Part shown: positions 62,872-64,000 of the stretch, piece after piece | How positions within the stretch are numbered: the first letter of the stretch is position 1 | Layout of the letters: each line of letters starts with the position of its first letter | From: Paraconiothyrium sp. Pb-2020 | Taxonomy: Eukaryota; Ascomycota; Dothideomycetes; Pleosporales; Didymosphaeriaceae | NCBI GenBank assembly: GCA_022419385.1 | Contig: JAJUBI010000001.1 | Coordinates: 1,798,001 to 1,862,000 of the forward strand | Direction: 5' to 3' | DNA: 64,000 nucleotides | Notes under the pieces: model-generated | Told to the model about the DNA's origin: nothing | Databases searched by the model: none | Seen by the model: the letters and a program-made list of their open reading frames with translations, nothing else | Program-made: the position numbers and the translations under genes

Positions 62872-63481
62872 ATGCGTGAGTATCGTCCCTCTGATCGGCT
62901 CCGACAGCCAGGCTAAACATGTGCAGCTCCCAAAATCGATCCCAACGAGGTCAAGGTCATCCACCTGCGAGCCACTGGTGGTGAAGTCGGTGCCTCCTCC
63001 GCGCTCGCCCCTAAGATCGGTCCCCTCGGTCTCTCGCCCAAGAGTATGTTCCCCGGGATGGCGTTGAACAGTACGCAAATTTGACCAGGGCTAATACAGC
63101 GTAGAGGTCGGTGAAGATATCGCCAAGGCCACTGGGGACTGGAAGGGACTTCGTGTCACGGTCAAGTTGACCATCCAGAATCGTCAAGCCCAGGTCTCCG
63201 TGGTTCCCTCTGCATCGTCGCTTGTCATCAAGGCCCTCAAGGAGCCTCCGCGTGACAGGAAGAAGGAGAAGAACATTAAGCACACCAAGAGCGTTCCCCT
63301 CGATGAGATTATCAACATTGCCCGCACCATGCGTTTCAAGTCCATGGCCAAGGACCTGAAGGGCACCGTCAAGGAGATTCTCGGCACTGCTTTCAGCACC
63401 GGCTGCCAGGTCGATGGCCGCAGTCCCAAGGACATCTCCGATGACATCGAGTCCGGCGAGATCGAGATCCCCGAGGAGTAA
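62872..63481 (+). CDS. RPL12: 60S ribosomal protein L12 (uL11), two introns
   Basis: It forms the L12/uL11 part of the large-subunit stalk base with P0 and rRNA, in the cytosolic ribosome. Coding exons are 62872-62875 (ATG C), 62927-63043 and 63105-63481, with TAA at 63479-63481. Introns 62876-62926 (GTGAGT...CAG, 51 nt, CTAAA branch site) and 63044-63104 (GTATGT...TAG, 61 nt, CTAAT branch site) keep the frame. The product is 165 residues, the usual eukaryotic length, starting MPPKIDPNEV. It contains 'GPLGLSPK' near residues 33-40, 'GDWKGLRVTVKLTIQNR' near 51-67 and 'TAFSTGCQVDGRSP' near 140-153. Codon use is GC-biased and there is no RIP damage. The start is fixed by splicing of the 4-nt first exon. 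Confidence 0.95.
62876..62926 (+). other. RPL12 intron 1, after a 4-nt coding exon
   Basis: Donor GTGAGT, acceptor GTGCAG, branch-like GCTAAAC 9 nt before the acceptor. Splicing joins ATGC to CTCCC to give M-P-P. Without it the ATG frame has no relation to uL11. Confidence 0.9.
63044..63104 (+). other. RPL12 intron 2
   Basis: Donor GTATGT, acceptor CGTAG, branch-like GGCTAATAC. It interrupts a Lys codon (A/AG) between P-K-K and V-G-E-D. Confidence 0.9.
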
Positions 63482-63972
63482 ATGTAAGCAAAATGGCATG
63501 GCGTAATGATAGGATGACCACGGTTCCATGGCTATAAGTAGCTTGAATGAGGATGTATTGCCTTGAGTGGGAGTAACATCCCCCGAGGGCGTTGCTGCAC
63601 AGCTCCGGCGTCGACGGTGTCAAATGCAAAAGTGAACACTGGATGACATGGGCTAAGATGGGCTTTTTGGAAGAAGCAATGATAGCTCGTCCCGCAATAT
63701 AGATATGTTGGCCGAGGCGGTTGCAATGCAAGCCGTGATACCCCATCGTCTTTTCCCATGCGTCGTTTCTTATTGTGACGTTCGTAGTATGGTATAGTGA
63801 ACCATGTATATGATGGGGGGTTCTGAGCGTCGACGCCCCAAATCTTCACATCAGCCTGTGGTCTCGCGTTGAGAATGGGACCTGGAGAGAAGTCACGTGT
63901 AAGCTTTGGCCAGTTGCCTTGCGCAGCACCTCCGAGCGCTCCGCCGACTCGACACAGCATTGTGCACCCGCC
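63482..63972. other. RPL12 3' flank and intergenic region
   Basis: Normal-composition DNA with no recognised gene. A palindromic CACGTG site lies at 63894-63899, a common fungal bHLH/bZIP-type target, and could belong to the promoter of a gene to the right. Minus-strand frames here (63393-63746 and 63532-63960) show no family similarity and overlap the RPL12 end. Confidence 0.45.
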
Positions 63973-64000
63973 ATGAAGGGCAGTATATTTACCACGAATA
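63973..64000 (+). CDS. Possible start of next gene, cut by window edge
   Basis: ATG at 63973 in the context CCGCCATGA with an open frame to the edge (MKGSIFTTN). A purine at -3 and CpG-rich upstream DNA are compatible with a start codon, but nine codons cannot prove a gene. Confidence 0.2.

Noticed and set aside
62692..62916. 74-codon frame upstream of and over the RPL12 start
   Set aside because: It runs through the promoter, the start codon and intron 1 of RPL12 in another frame.
63011..63529. 172-codon minus-strand frame over RPL12
   Set aside because: A mirror of the codon-biased RPL12 exon 3; no family similarity.
63532..63960. 142-codon minus-strand frame downstream of RPL12
   Set aside because: No recognisable domain and an irregular composition. 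It is more likely 3' UTR and promoter DNA, though a lineage-specific gene cannot be fully excluded.

Overview
The window looks like a filamentous ascomycete (Pezizomycotina) chromosome. Two gene-bearing edges with normal base composition flank about 60 kb of very AT-rich DNA. The fungal assignment rests on three things: a spliced ribosomal protein gene with short fungal introns, a NACHT/ankyrin-type STAND protein, and pervasive repeat-induced point mutation (RIP). In the RIP block TpA is extremely common, CpA/TpG and CpG are scarce, and CpC/CpT are largely kept. Eurotiales would fit, but I cannot fix the genus by eye.

Left edge (1-2400): the 3' part of a STAND/NLR-like gene with six near-identical 99-bp ankyrin units, followed by a short spacer. 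Next, 2400-7940 is a RIP-mutated stretch. On the minus strand it holds the wreck of a DUF3435 tyrosine recombinase with C-terminal zinc-finger residues, the family that includes Starship 'captains'.

Centre (7940-62635): a nest of Ty3/Gypsy elements, all inactivated by stop codons. Four LTR families can be separated, here called A (about 495-bp LTR), B (about 460 bp), C (390-470 bp, length set by a tandem array) and D (211 bp, solo only). A fifth Gypsy lineage, F, survives only as scattered internal pieces. A, B and C carry gag, protease, RT, RNase H, integrase and a terminal chromodomain, so they are chromoviruses. Nesting is supported by target-site duplications: A(-) inside a B LTR at 8676-15565; C inside A gag/pol at 20332-27158; a complete B with GATAA duplications at 48132-55711; a solo A LTR inside that B at 51372-51866; a solo C LTR and two D LTRs inside an unclassified repeat E. 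A second, truncated B lies inverted at 57312-61300. Family F was broken up by insertion of A, C and B.

Right edge (62640-64000): base composition returns to normal within a few tens of bases. A complete, apparently functional RPL12 (uL11) gene with two introns follows, its first coding exon only 4 nt long. The start of a further gene may lie at the very end.

No functional gene is visible between 2061 and 62871. Coordinates of LTR ends were read by eye from terminal TG/CA-derived motifs and should be good to a few bases. Coordinates of internal domains are approximate.
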